64,000 nucleotides of DNA from Hymenoscyphus infarciens (GCA_001414345.1 LLCB01000024.1:124001-188000), one strand, 5' to 3'. Shown: positions 36,601 through 49,198, counted from the stretch's first letter. Made by a program: numbers and translations. Notes: generated from the sequence alone by a model not told the origin.

Positions 36601-37897
36601 CTATACCACACCCTGGATTTCGCTCCTTCAGGAATGAAAAGTCTTTGCTTAGTTCATCTCCATTTTCCTCGGCATCTGCTCAAGTCCGGTATGGAATTTG
36701 CCTTTCCCCGGGTCTGATTTACTTCTTGTATTTATCAGTGTTCATATCAGATCCCCAGGATCGTGGCTTGACATAACTAAGCACATGAGTATATGTTGTC
36801 GCAAATAAGTTCGTCTGTTCTATTTAGATTAAGTTTAGTGACAGGATGGAAAAGGATGACCAAGAGTTCACCCAACCTTTTCGATACACTCCTCGTTTCA
36901 AGAGCTCCCCTTTTATTGTTCCTCAATATAGAAGATTGTTAACTGAAACTTCCGAGGAAAGCTTGTGGGTGGCGATCTTTCAGGCATGGCGGGACTAAAG
37001 TACCGAGATTTGTTCTGGTTTGCGTATGATCCTACAAGTTGTAGATTTGAGGGGGCCAGGAAATCTTGTTCCCAAGAACGGGAATATTCAATCAAGGTGC
37101 GATCGAATAATTGCAAAGCGGACACCTTCATCTCGGGACTGCTTTCTAGTTATACGTCGCGATGGCAGACTATCAATGAAACCGAGATTTTTGCTCACCT
37201 TCGTTGATATCTAAAGAGACCTTCAACAGTCCACGTCTTCCTTTCTATAATTGCAAGCTAACTTGACCAGAAGATTGAAGATTAAACACGAATCAAAGCT
37301 TCCCTATCACTCACTTTCTACATTGCCCCCGCAAGCTCACAACGCCGACCTTTCCTCCACCTCATCGCGATTGAGTCTAGTGTCATCAGAAACAAGACGT
37401 ATGTTCGAGGAGAATAGTTGTAGGGTCTTATTAGAAATCTTATAGACATGCTATGGTGAGTACTCAGCAAGAGAGATAATCGACGGTTCCGAATGCGTAT
37501 GCTGCCCTATCCAGTGCGGTAGTCCGAGGCCCCTCTTATTTTGGGGTTTCTAGTCCAAACCAAAGTTCACGATGTTTATTTGGCACAGTACAATATGGAG
37601 CAGAAGGACAACCCCCGAGTTACTTCCAATTTCTGAATACATGTCTTGGGAATTTTGGCGATGAGAGAGAGTAATAGAGGGTCTACTAGAAGTCCTATAG
37701 TCTATCTATGGAGAAGGGCAAGGAGGGGCTTATGATAAAGATGAAATGATTCCGACTGTAATAAAGGGGTGCAAATCTCTCGAGTTTAGATGTCAACTAG
37801 ATAGAATTCCCTTTTTCACTCTCTCCTGCTCAATCTCCAAACAACTATTCCTATCATCTAATCGCAACAATTTCCTCCTTACCCCTCCTACATTATC

Positions 37898-38012
37898 TAA
37901 CCATCGTTATCCAACCATCATTATCCAACCATTATTATCTAACTATTATTATCTAACCATCATTATCCAACCATCATTATCTAACCATCCTTATCCAACC
38001 ATCGTTATCCCA
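37898..38012. repeat. 14-bp tandem repeat, about eight units
   Basis: Consensus CATCATTATCCAAC with mostly C/T and C/A/G variants at fixed positions; the units are contiguous. Confidence 0.85.
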
Positions 38013-38565
38013 AGCAGAAGAGCATACTTGTACCAAAAAAGCAAAAAACAAATAACCAGACAATACTGCCCCCCTCAATTTAACCCTCATCTCAGCCCCT
38101 CAAAATCACGCCAGATCTTCACGATCCGCGATCCGCGATCTCCCGCTTCGCAGATCTCCCCCTTACTTCCCTTCCCAATAAAAAGAATTCAAAAATAAAT
38201 CCCCACGATCCGGAGATCCACATGCTATCACATATGATATCACACTATATCAAACCACTAGAAACACGTCCGACTCCTACTCGAGTAGGAAAGCGCGTCA
38301 ATAACCCCAGCCCATCGAGCCTTATCTAAGCCGTCCAAGTTGAGTTGACAAACGCAGACTAAACAAATCCAAGTCGAACCAAACCAAACCAACCATAAAA
38401 AATAAAAAAATAAAGAACAAAAATAAAGAAAAAAAGAAAATTGAAGGAAAAATCAATACATCTATACCCGACCCAGATAACTCTCTTCCAAAGTAAGTTT
38501 AATCAAGGGGAAGCAAGGAAGCAAGCAAACAAAGCAAACAAGCAAACAGAGTAAACAAATCACTA

Positions 38566-38594
38566 CATACATACATACATACATACATACATAC
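38566..38594. repeat. CATA microsatellite
   Basis: A perfect tetranucleotide array of about seven units, followed shortly by an AATAAAG/AATAATG-type pentamer-octamer array to 38760. Confidence 0.88.
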
Positions 38595-39099
38595 ATTCGT
38601 TCCATGCTTTAAATTTCACTCAGAGGGAAAGAAAGAAGAAAAAGAAGAGAAAGAGAAAAAATAATATTCTAGATTCAATAATCTTGTGTCCTCTCTTGTT
38701 TGAAAGTAATAAAGTAATAAAGTAATAATGTAATAATGTAATAATGTAATAAACAAACAAACAAACAATACACAAGCCAAGAGTATTACGTGCATGGATG
38801 GATACATACATAAATGAATTCGGATACATACATGAATTCACATACCAGCAGCCAGAAGCCAGAAGCCAGAAGCCAGAAGCCAGATCTTACAGAAATGACG
38901 AGATGAATGGATGGCTTATTTAGAGGGCGTATTTGCCTACTCAAGTACTAGTACATCATTCTCAATCCTCGTTTATTTGTTTTTTTTTCTCCGTTTTTTC
39001 TTCTTTTCTTCTTTTCTTTTCCCCCTTCTGCATTCAGCTTGAAAAAAGGAAAGAGTGAAGAGTAAAGAGTGAAGAGTAGAGAAGTAGAGAAAGAGAAAT

Positions 39100-39142
39100 A
39101 TGATAGGATATGATAGGATATGATAGGATATGATAGGATATG
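39100..39142. repeat. 10-bp tandem repeat
   Basis: Four head-to-tail copies of ATATGATAGG-type units, followed by GAGAT pentamers. Confidence 0.88.
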
Positions 39143-40057
39143 AGATGAGATGAGATGTGGTACCTCTTTAGTGTGGATAATTTCCACCAAATCCATGGTT
39201 TCCGGGTCGTGGTGAGCTGCATAGGGAGATGGAAAAGGGTAGGGTAAGTAGGATGGTTTCCCAGTTTTTTTTCACCCGGAAGCCAAATTTCTTACTTTCG
39301 TTTGCTTTGTTTTGTGTCGTGATTTCTTGTTGTTTGCTCTCATCAAAAGTCGCGTCAGTTCTCCTAGTCGGCGAATCCAACTTGCCAGCTAGCTGCCCTC
39401 TAAGACTCCCATACCCTCACGCACTCACGCACTCACTCATCTCTTCATCTCTCCTTCAACATGCTTCACCATGCACTCACGCACTCACGCAGGAGGTCCA
39501 AAGAATATCACATTCAAGAAAGAAGGTACGCAGAATTTCATAATGCATTCATTTTCTCTTTCCTCCACCCCATCTCCATGCACTCCCCTCCAACATTGGC
39601 TCTCAAAAGGACATCTGGTATCTATCAAACAAAGTTCCGTTCCAAGCAACACGCGGAGCGAATCCCCTCCAATTTCACCCAAACCATCCCACCAGCCAAT
39701 ACCCCCCCAGCAAAGAAGAAGGAACAATCAAAAAGAGCGACAAAAACAACAACGCCCAAAGCCAAAGGTCCCTATTATGGTTGTATTATACAGACGGCTT
39801 CAGACCAGAAGCAGAAGAAGATATTGTGGTCTTCCAGAGGGATACGAAAGTTTCGTTTGGTTTTCGTCGCGAGACGAGTGAAATGCAAAACATTTAATGC
39901 GGGGGTATAAGCAAGAAAAAGCACCAGAAAAGAATAAGAAACCAGAAAAGAATAAGAAACCAGAAAAGAAGATCCCCAGCAAGACAACGCCAGGGCGTGC
40001 TTTTCATTATGCACATCCCTTTTCATCATACACGCGCCTTCAGTTTTTGATATGTTT

Positions 40058-43000
40058 TCATGCTACCTCAGATACCAGAGCTGGCGCTTCGTTTGGTGTT
40101 GGTGGTAGGTTCTTGCTAATATTGTTAGGCATAGGATCCGACACAGCCATCTCCCGTTTTCGCTGCTCGCTGGGAAGACGAATACTGCCTCGGACGCCCT
40201 TGACGAGTTGCCCGCTTTCGACGCGATCTTGAATCATATCATCAAGAATCTTGCTCATTTCATCGACGGATTTGTTGTCTTTTCGGACCTTGTGGTTTAG
40301 AACACCTGGTGATTTTGGGGCGTTGTCGATGAGCTGTGAAGTTCTGGCCGACACAGGACTCAATGGCCCATCGTCAAGCAGCTGTAACGCGTGGAAGTTG
40401 GGAGAACGAGGATCCCGGTCGGCTGTATCCCTTGACCGCGCTGCGCTACGAAGTGCCGTCAACATTCGATCTTTATCATCCAATCGAGAGCGAAGATCCG
40501 CAATCTCGGCATCCTTTTCTTTTAGCAGAGAAGCAACACCATGGTCTTCGCCAACCATCACACCCGACTTTCCAGGCATTGAAAAGTTGACGGATGATCT
40601 CGAGTTACTCGTTCTTCTAGCCTGGAGCAGTCGCTTCTCCAAAGTTTGGCAATATCGATTCTTGTCCGCCAGGTCTGCTTGGAGAGCCCGATTCTGGGCT
40701 TGTAAACTGGCAGTGCCATCCCCATTTTCGCCTATCGAATCTTCATCTCCCAAGGAATGATCACCACCAGATAAACGATTGCCATTTGGCAGTTGACCGA
40801 CTGTGGATACCGAATTGACCGATGAAGTTCGGTCCAGCGACATTCGACCCTTCGAGGAAGGTGCCCTCGAAGACCGGATCGACATGGACGAAATATGGCC
40901 ATTCGATGGCACCTTGGAGAGTCTGGGATGGTTGCTCAATGACGAGTATGAGCCGCTTGCGTTTACACCGGTAGATTTTGAGCTCAAGATCAGACGATTC
41001 AGATGCTCGATCCTCTCTTTAAGTGCTGTCCGAGCCAATTGCATCTCCAACATCTGCTCCTCGTGGCGCAACTCGGCCTCTTTTTCGCGCTTTTCTTCGT
41101 CATCATCGAGCTTGTGTTTGGCTTGGCCATCAAGTTGACTCCGGAGATCCAGAATTTCCATTCGATATCTTTCGAGTAGAACCCTTGCCCCACCATCGCC
41201 TCCGGCACCTAAAGCTTCTTCCGCCTTCTTGGCGTGACTGACGATATTATTCTTCGCTCTTGCTGCGAACTTCAAGGTATTGAGCGTTTCACCAGTGTGC
41301 GTGTTTGCTGCTGCTGCACTTCCTGTTGCCCCGGTCTGGATCGTGCACAGAATGCTAACAAGTGAGTCTCCGGAAAGCGCCCCTTGAAGTAATCTGGTAA
41401 GTTTGCTATCTCTGTATGGAAGATGCTTGCCATCCTTGTCGGTTGGCTTCCCATCCTTATCTTTGTCTCCTGAAAGTCGGGCAATGACCGTTCCGAGGGT
41501 TAATAAACTTTTGTTGATGTGAGAACCCTCGGTCCTTCGTTCTTTGGTTTCTGCGGCCCTCTCAGAACCTGCCAAATCGATCAAACTAAGAGTCGAAACT
41601 CGAACTCCCCCAGGAACCATTCCGGACCGCTTATTGTCGCTCATATTTCCATTTCCGGGGATACGCTCCCGACTTTCCACAACGATTTGGACAACCGCAT
41701 GACTTCGAGAACTCCTAGCGTTGAATTGGGTGCTTGACGTCCTTCTCGCTTGGTCACCCCTCGCAATCACCCTTAGAAGTTGAGTTGGACTCTGTACAAT
41801 CTCCTCCTTCAGTGGACTGGCATAAACACCTCGCTTGCTGTCTTCCCGAAGCTTAATCTCTTCCTGCTGTCCAGCGCCAGGTCCAACAACCCCCACGGGT
41901 GGAGCGCTCAAAAGGTCGTGTATCTTTTCGTTGTAAATTTCCAAATAACTAACTCGAAGAAGAAATTCGCGCGATGGTGTCTCTCGAATGTACGAGAAAA
42001 TATCGGTAATGGCTAAAGGAATAACACCCGGCGAACTCGCTGTACCCTGCATGGAAAACGTTTTTCCTGTACCCGTCATTCCATATGCAAAAACTGTTCC
42101 ATGGTATCCTTCCATCACTCGTCGAACCAGTCGTTTCGCTGATGAGTCGTAGACTTTGGCGTTATTATCTTGGGTAGCAAACACATTATCTGAGAGAAGA
42201 ATTAGCAATTGGCACATGGCGAAACCCGAGCGTACTTACCATAATAATACTCCCCAGCTTCTTTCCCTCTATATGATACAAGCGACTGTCTGTTGTCAAT
42301 CATCCAATCTCCGCCAGCTTTCTCCGAATTTCCAGTTGTGCCAGCATCCGGGCGAACCCTCACACTGACAATGACATTGCCTTTACCCTCCGGTGGTTTC
42401 GATGCTCGGTTATCGTTGCTCATATCGGCAGATACGCCTCGACCTCGCACACCATCGCCATGCTCCTCAAAAGTTGTGGCTGAAGTCGAATAGGAATCCT
42501 GCGCTGAAGAACTTCGACTTTGGGGCGGAGATGGGAGGCTTAAAAGGCCATCTGAACCTCTGGCACCCGGCCCGCTAGATATCGATCGGCTATCGCCACT
42601 ACCATTGAGTAGACTGGGTGTTGTACTGCCAACGTAACTTTGTGAATTTGGAGTGGTTGCAATTTTTGGCCGTTTGCCTCGAAGCTTACTCCCCGGTAGA
42701 GGTGTTGTGGGTGCCGTTCCATTGGGCTCAGACGATTCTCTTCTGTTTGCGCCAGCTGCCGGTGCTGCGATTCCTCCAGATAATGGACTGGGAGGTAAAC
42801 TTGCTGTTCTAACTCCTCCTCGCGGTGGTTGAGGAAAAGCGTTTATACTAATGGTCTTGCGAATCGACTTTCCAGCGCCATTTGCACCCGGCGTCAGTCT
42901 CGTCTTTGGGAGTGGCGTGCTGCCAGACATCGTTGCAGAAGGAAGTGAGGACGTCGAAGGCGCTCGTAATGCGCTTCGTGGTAGACTTGGTATCGGCCCT

Positions 43001-43125
43001 GGGGTAATTTCGGAGGGGGTTGGAATGTTGCCGGTGCTTTTGCGGGTCTTTTTCGTAGGTAAAGCCGGTAACGCGGTGGTTGGTGGCCCGAAGGATGGCC
43101 TTGACGGCCGTGGAATTGAAGCCAT
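40058..43125 (-). CDS. Kip2-like kinesin motor protein (kinesin-7 group)
   Basis: Two exons, 43125-42240 and 42189-40058, with a 50-bp intron (GTAAGT...CTCAG, phase 1) give 1005 residues. An N-terminal Ser/Pro/Thr-rich basic extension (about residues 1-250) precedes the motor domain. Motor landmarks are the P-loop GMTGTGKT (332-339), switch I NARSSRSH (SSRSH at 455-459), switch II LIDLAGSE (498-505) and a neck motif ending LKFAARAKNN. The C-terminal half has heptad-rich coiled coils separated by Ser-rich linkers. The long N-terminal extension before an early motor domain, and the overall length, fit fungal Kip2, a plus-end-directed motor that carries dynein and EB1-type proteins along cytoplasmic microtubules for spindle positioning. 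The motor assignment is firm; the Kip2 subgroup is by architecture. The start is the first ATG of the frame and gives the expected basic N-terminus. Confidence 0.85.
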
Positions 43126-46100
43126 GATTAAACCTGTCTATGTGAGAAAAATCTGAATCTTCGTGGTTGAGATCGGCCCAAGTTGGTTGTACGGAGGTAC
43201 TTGGCCAGATTTGATATGCACCCTACTGAGAAGTGCAGTCCATGAAACCGAGTCTTCCAATGCTAAATGAACGGAGAACAGACACGGAGGGTCCAAGAAG
43301 CGGCAGCAATTGAAGTTTCGTCCAATTGATCAGGCCGGGAACAACGTGGCAATTAGAAGAGTTTCCGTTGTACCGCGAAGCCTGAAACGGGATAATATGC
43401 AAGCCGATATGTCTGAGCAAAAGCCTGTTGTTTGACCCTAACGTACAGTCAGTGCGCTGGATTCTAGAGTTAAATCGATCGATGATCATCACTATCTGAA
43501 TAGTGTGAATGATTGTACGCCAACCAAACAAGGTTTGATAGACGTAGAATCCAGGGAAGTGGGATTGATCTGAAATTAAGCTGTCAAACTCACGTGGAGA
43601 GGCTCGAGACACTGAATGTCCCTGGTAACTGCACTACCAGATCGCCTTTGATCGTGGTTGATCACAACTCCTGGGTCTCGTCGCACGATATGCAAGCTTC
43701 CGAATGGTGTTCTTTGAACTGGGCGCAAAAGAGTGAGAAACTCTAAGTCCCACGGTCGCAAAAATGAAGCAGTAATGAATGGCCCGAGTATCCTTGTGCC
43801 GACAGGACGTTTGATGATTCGGCAAGGTTCAATTAAAAGTTGCATTCAATGCATTCGGGTCCTGGACTCCTGGGCGATATGGCGCGACCGTGCCAAATCT
43901 TGGATTGGAAATAGCTGGCTGGATGTTGTGTAGGAAGAGTACACTAGTACTTGGGATGCGCACGTAGCTGGGTTGTCGTGGGGTAGATTGGACGTAAAAA
44001 GGTGTTTGGTACTACTGCAACGCGGGTGTTTTCTGCTACTTGAAGTTTCTGTGTCGAGGAAACTTGGGATCCCGTCGTTTCGTAGTTCAGGTGATAGACG
44101 CAATGCCTCGAGTCGACTTTTATTTTCCTTTCCCTTCCGTTCTACCTTCGTCTTCGGGTGTTAATAAACAAAGCGTTTTGGGGGTGGAGGTTGTCGATAG
44201 TGGCTGCTGCAATATAGCAGAGTTCTTCGAGGTGGTATGCAGTGACGGCAGGAGGGAACCTGCAGGCGAGCGGTGCACCAGGCCGGAAGAGAGCGATGTC
44301 GAGGATATCGAGGATATCGAGAGAGGGAGTAGTTCGACGCGACGGGTGTGTGAGAGGACTTGGGGGAACGTTTTAAGGTTATTATCGGTGCAAGTTAGAT
44401 TGGATCGGATCGGATCGACGAGACAGACGATGGGCGGGTAAGCCGAAGGTGTAAAGGAGAATTTATGGAAGGAACGACGGAAGTTGGTGTTGTCGAAATG
44501 TTCGCGACGACGAGGGAAGTCGAGTCTGGAAGACTGTGCAGGTGGTAGGTACGGAGGGGAGGCTACGATACAGCAGCAGCAGCAGAAAAAAGATGAAGCT
44601 GTGCTGTGCTGTGCTGTGCTGTGCTGTATGGATGATGGGGATGGGGATGGGGATGGGGATGGGACGGTTAGTGTAGTATCCTGGTCCGTGCAGTAGCTGT
44701 AGCAGTGCGGTGCGGTGCGGTGCGGTGCAGGGCAGGGAAGGGCAGGCAGTGGTCAGTGGTCAGTGGTCAGTGGTCAGTGGTCAGTCAGTATAGGTGCTGT
44801 GTGGTGTGTGGTGTGTGGTGTGTGGAGAACTGGGGTGTTGCCTTCTGTTGCCGGATTTCAGAGGGAAGATCCCTGGAGATGCCCGGATGGAAGTTGGCTG
44901 TTCTGCGCCGGTTCCTGAATATTAATGGAATTCTTCACAGTCCCGGCCGCCTTCATCCAGCCCTGAATAAGGTATTTTGGGTCATCCCAACGAGTGTCAG
45001 GACTCAGAAGTTCCTCTTCCACTCCAGAAAGGGGAGGGTGAACAGGGTCATCTGCCCCCTACCGACGAGCGAGGTGATTTCATATTGACCCTCTCAGGGC
45101 TCAGGGCTCAAGGCTCAAGGCTCAAGGCTCAAGACCCCCAATCTAGACAATCGCTCCGGTCTCCGGTCCCTCCAGGGCTGTATGCGTAAAGGTCCAAGTA
45201 GGCAGGCATTTAAGATTGGGCCGTACTGCATTGGAAGCAACCATTGGACAAACTCAAGCTAAAGAAAGAAGCCAAATAAAATCGTTGTAATGCGTTCGAA
45301 ACCAGCCCAACGTAACCACCGCGTGTCGGCTTCCACCAGAAGAGCGCCATCTAACCCTTCCACTGGCGTGCGATGCCATTTCACTATACAGCTGTCGCGT
45401 TACCACACCTCGGTAGCAAACACACCAGTTACGGCGTGTACAGTACGAGCTATGGCTGGCCCTTGGCCTTTCAACTCCTCCCCAACTCTAGCCAATTCCA
45501 GATTTTAACTCTCCTCATCCGATCATCTAATTTACGCGGACCGCCTCCCGAGTCCCCATCATCATCACATCACGGACGTCGAGTCTCTCGGCTCGAGAGA
45601 CTCGAGAGAAGGAGAGAAAGCCCTACGATACGCAGGGGCCTATCAAGCAAATAAAAGAAATCAGCCAGTGGCCATCAGTCATCTAGCTTTCAACCTGGCA
45701 ACTCCCCCAAGGTATGTACAGCTCTCAATTGGCCCGCGGGCACGGGATAGGGGTTCGTTTACTCTCTCCCCCCCTTTATTGTCTGGAGAAGCACAGATGT
45801 TTTCACAACCAAACTACCATTTAGTATGGCACAGCGGCCGTGCGCTTACATTTTATTTAGGAGGGGGGAGAGTATTTTACAATGAACATGCAGCCAGATA
45901 TTCAGCCCGGATAAGCTTCAAAGGCACTCTAACAAAGTCACATCAAGAGCTCGATCCAAGAACCGGTTATGTCCATCAACGTCAAAGTCGTCAAGAAATC
46001 TTTGACCACGTTGCAAGGACCATATCGTCTGTTCCCCTTCAACCCCAAAGAGGATCCGCATTGCGCGATTCGATCTTCCCAATCACCATAAAAGTGTAAT

Positions 46101-46787
46101 GATCCCGTACGTATTATCTCGTGCTAGATTTAGATTTAGCATCATACGATCAATCCTAGGGGAACTTTGACTCTTGAGACAGCTAAACCAGGAGATTGGA
46201 AGGAGAGCACAGTGTGAAATTGTACGCACCCTCCTCGTTCACCCCTCCATCCACCCCCTTCAACCCCTTCACATGTAAGTAGAAGAATTCTCCGGTGAAG
46301 GTTTTGGGAAACTCTTGTCTGAGTCCGTCTGACAGTTCTCCTTAAATTGCGATGTTCCGATGCGGGGGTTTCGATACAACCCTCGTTCTCCATTGGGAGG
46401 GATTTTGCAAGGGCCCCCGAGCAGACAGGGACAGCGGGAGGTCTGTTCACGGGATATTTGCTTCTTTTCGATAAGAAGTTGCCCCCTTGATTGCATTATC
46501 CGGTCGCACACAGTCCCTATCGACGACTGAGGGGTCGGGACTCGAACATAAAGATCTCACCTTTTGATTCCTCCTGCATTAAATATATGCAGCCCGCTGT
46601 CAGCGTGGTATTCTTCAATCATCTTCTGGAAAGACTCTCTATTTCCCAAGAACCCGTTTACGAGTGTAACATACTGTATTTTCAAACGGAAGGTAGGAAG
46701 GTGAACTCGGTACTTGAGCATTAAAAAGAACTATGAGTGCCAATACGCCCGGAAATCACGGTCCTCAATGAGACAAATACACCTGCA
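43126..46787. other. Intergenic region with clustered simple repeats
   Basis: The 3.7 kb between the kinesin start and the STK19-family stop contain only short overlapping frames. From 44571 to 45130 a succession of different G-rich microsatellites occurs (listed separately). A TTCGAG-type box on the minus strand near 46540 does not belong to a foldable tRNA. No gene is supported. Confidence 0.5.
44571..45130. repeat. Cluster of unrelated short tandem repeats
   Basis: In order: CAG trinucleotides (44571-44587), GTGCT pentamers (44600-44625), GGGGAT hexamers (44635-44662), GTGCG pentamers (44706-44728), GTCAGTG heptamers (44750-44786), GTGTGTG-type nonamers near 44797-44825, and CTCAAGG heptamers (45108-45131). 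Unit lengths and sequences differ, so they did not arise by one duplication. Confidence 0.85.
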
Positions 46788-47972
46788 TCATAATGCCCTT
46801 ATTCCCCTCCCAACACTGCCGGTATTGAAAACTTCAACAAGTCCAGCGCCGACACACTCCCCTAGGATCCATTCAAAAGAAATCCCACTGAACTGTTTCC
46901 ACTTCCTGGTTCTCCCAGGTAACACGCCAGCAAACTCCCCTCGATTCCTCCTGGCTGTGCTTGCGTCGTTTTCGGCAGCTGTTCCACCATCCCAACGTTG
47001 GTTGAGGAGAAACTCTGGTGCTTCTCGGTATTTGGATTTTGATAACAATGACAGAAGATGAGTCCGAGCACTCGACAGTAGTTTGAGAAAAGGGCCCGTG
47101 GCGGGGAGTGCCAAATCATATTCCCCATGCGTCGATATCGATTTTGCTCCCCCTCCACTGCCACCAGCTGCGTGAACAGCGCCCTCTCCGCCGACTGCGG
47201 CCATAGAACCTGATCCAGCCTTTGAGATACTATGGATAGAAGTCAAAGTCCCCCTCGAGCCATCCCCGGGTCTAGAAAAGGCATCGGTAGTCGTCCAGCT
47301 AGGTGTGGAGGAAGTGATAAATCCTGCTTTCATCAGCTCTCTCACCTCATTTTCTGGAAGTCGGGTAGGAAGTTTCAGGGCTGTTGGATGTTCGCGTAAC
47401 AACGCAATGAACTTTGGTTTGAGTTCCGAGTCCAGATTACTGGTCTGTACCATGTTTTCCATGTCTTTCGCTAGGATCAACACTTCTCCCATATGCCCTC
47501 GTCCAGGAAGCACAACCTTTCTTATTGCGCCCCCTCTCGTCAACTCTGCTATCTCTTTCTCCACCGCGGTCGGTGAGTCTAGCAGAGCTTGTAGATGGGA
47601 TACAGTCACGACCGGGGGCAGTGAGACTCGAAAGTTCAGCACTTCTGCGATTCGTGTCGGATTCATTCCTGTCCTCTGCTCTGGTAGCTGAGTCCACATC
47701 TTCCCCCTAACATATAACATCGATTGCGGAACATCGCGAAGTATGAGATCAGTTGCTAGGGATTGAACAAGACCAACATCGTCAAGCCGGTCGTCAAAGA
47801 AGTCCTCTTCTTGCTCGTCGCTGGCCTCGGGTTTCGTGGCTGCTCTCTGTATCGGTTTGCGACGGGCTAGCGAGGAGTATGGGTTTAGACCTGATGAGCT
47901 TCGCTTGAATGCTGGCGCTTTCTTCGGTTTCTTGATACGACTGGAAAATGCTGGAGTGGCTTTGAAGCTCAT
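46788..47972 (-). CDS. STK19-family winged-helix protein
   Basis: Single exon, 394 residues. A basic, Ser/Lys-rich N-terminus (SSRIKKPKKAPAFKRSSSG) is followed by an acidic patch (about 53-62) and then tandem winged-helix-like segments that match the Pfam family named after human STK19; the stretch with LTRGGAIRKVVLPGRGHMGE is the most family-like. Human STK19, once called a serine/threonine kinase, lacks kinase motifs and acts in transcription-coupled nucleotide excision repair through DNA and ubiquitin-ligase contacts. The fungal protein is expected to be nuclear, but its function is not established. A Gly/Ser-rich loop (about 245-275) interrupts the C-terminal part. Its start lies 274 bp from that of a divergent histidine phosphatase. 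Confidence 0.75.
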   Translation of the reverse strand: MSFKATPAFSSRIKKPKKAPAFKRSSSGLNPYSSLARRKPIQRAATKPEASDEQEEDFFDDRLDDVGLVQSLATDLILRDVPQSMLYVRGKMWTQLPEQRTGMNPTRIAEVLNFRVSLPPVVTVSHLQALLDSPTAVEKEIAELTRGGAIRKVVLPGRGHMGEVLILAKDMENMVQTSNLDSELKPKFIALLREHPTALKLPTRLPENEVRELMKAGFITSSTPSWTTTDAFSRPGDGSRGTLTSIHSISKAGSGSMAAVGGEGAVHAAGGSGGGAKSISTHGEYDLALPATGPFLKLLSSARTHLLSLLSKSKYREAPEFLLNQRWDGGTAAENDASTARRNRGEFAGVLPGRTRKWKQFSGISFEWILGECVGAGLVEVFNTGSVGRGIRAL

Positions 47973-48246
47973 TGTTGTTAGGTGTGAGATTTGTTGTTTC
48001 GTACCAGATGATTCACCAGCTTAGCTTTTAGGTTGCCACCTGCTTCAGTTGTACTGCACAAGGTTTCTTATCGTTATCGGCCTGACAGCCTAGGTAGAAG
48101 GGGCTGTGAGTGGGGACCCACCGATTCTCAGCCTTCCAGTCAGCCTGACGGGACCACTCAGTCTCGTGGAGAACATATAAAGTATCTTGTTGGACTTTCT
48201 TTCACTACCAACTCTGCAAAATTAACCACCAAAAAGGTACTTCAAA
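47973..48246. promoter_or_regulatory. Divergent promoter region between the STK19-family and histidine phosphatase genes
   Basis: The 274-bp gap between two divergent start codons must contain both 5' untranslated regions and both promoters. A TATA-like word (ACATATAAAG) lies at 48173-48182 on the phosphatase side. No TATA is obvious on the other side. Confidence 0.6.
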
Positions 48247-49198
48247 ATGGCACCCAAAGTCATTCTAATTAGACACGCTCAAGCACTCCATAGTGAGTTG
48301 ACTCTGGTAGCATTTCCCTCGAACTTCTCTCACTAACACATTACTCACAGATGTCAATAATAAGTCCCCCTCACCGCTCAACCCACGACATAAGAATTAA
48401 CATCTCCAAGCACGAGACTACTCAATACCCGACCCACCACTTTCAGATCCTCTTGGGTTCAAAGACCAATGCACCGAGCTATCAGAAGCCCTTAAAAACG
48501 ATCCATTGGCCCAGCAAATCGAACTGATAGTCATCTCCCCCATGCGTCGAACCCTCCAAACCGCCCAAGAAGGCCTAGGCTGGCTCATGGAGCGTGGCGT
48601 CCCAGTCGTCCTTCGCGCAGAATGGCAAGAGAACTCGGATAAACCTTGTGATACCGGAAGTTCCATTTCCGAAATGCAAAAAGAATGGCCGCAGTTCGAC
48701 TGGTCTTCCATGGACCCCGTTTGGCCCGCGAAAACGGGACTCTATAGATTTTCAAGGGAGGGCCTGACGGAGAGGGGTGTTGCAGCGAGGGAGTGGTTAA
48801 GGAATAGACCTGAGAAAGTGATCGCTGTAGTTTCGCACTCGGGATTTCTTCGAGTCGGGGTTAGCAACAAAGGGTACTACAACGCGGATTACCGAGCTTT
48901 TGAATTCGCCGAAGGACATGAGGAGGTAGGAGGGAAACTGGTGGAGTTAGAAGTCACGGAGAAGAAAGGCGGTGGGTTGGGGAAGTCGAATCATGGGACT
49001 TATTTTCTTGGCCCTGGTAGGATTGAGTCTTTTTCCTTTTTCCTTGTTGGGTTTTGTTATAAGTGGTTAGGAAAGTTTCAATCCTCTTGGCTGTGGTTTT
49101 TCGTAAGGGGGTTGAGGGAATGGTGTGCTGATATATTGGTAGGTGACTACCCGGATGATGATAAAACGCCTGTTGAAGAAGCCGTGGACCAGAAATAA
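48247..49198 (+). CDS. Histidine phosphatase / phosphoglycerate mutase-like protein
   Basis: Exon 1 (48247-48292) begins MAPKVILIRHAQAL, containing the phospho-acceptor RH motif (R9-H10). The long downstream frame continues YSIPDPPLSDPLGF, then ELIVISPMRRTLQTA and VIAVVSHSGFLR, giving the second catalytic His and the phosphate-pocket Arg typical of the branch. Family members are small cytosolic phosphatases of mostly unknown substrate. The first intron is unclear: the donor at 48293 is good, and acceptors at 48410 or 48416 keep the frame, but an acceptor at 48350 after a perfect CTAAC branch would add a micro-exon coding N-V-N-N that then lacks a good donor. The C-terminal 60 residues are unusually hydrophobic, suggesting a membrane-associated tail or an unrecognised 3' intron starting near 49018. 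Confidence 0.78.

Larger units (their letters stand above)
33628..40057. other. Long intergenic region (6.4 kb)
   Basis: Many overlapping frames under 180 codons occur on both strands (for example 34267-34831 minus, 35412-35849 plus), all rich in Ser, Pro, Arg and Leu, without domains or mutual splice support. It contains CT-rich stretches (35570-35650), a 14-bp tandem array (about 37898-38012), a CATA array (38566-38594), a TAATG/TAATA-type array near 38705-38760, CCAGAAG units (38850-38883) and a TGATAGGATA array (39100-39142). I find no gene that can be supported. It may hold long untranslated regions or non-coding RNA. Confidence 0.5.

Noticed and set aside
46530..46610. tRNA-like B-box (GTTCGAGTCCC on the minus strand)
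   Set aside because: The bases around it cannot form a T-stem and no acceptor stem or D-arm can be drawn.
46788..47972. Protein kinase function implied by the STK19 name
   Set aside because: No glycine-rich loop, HRD or DFG motif is present; the family is winged-helix.
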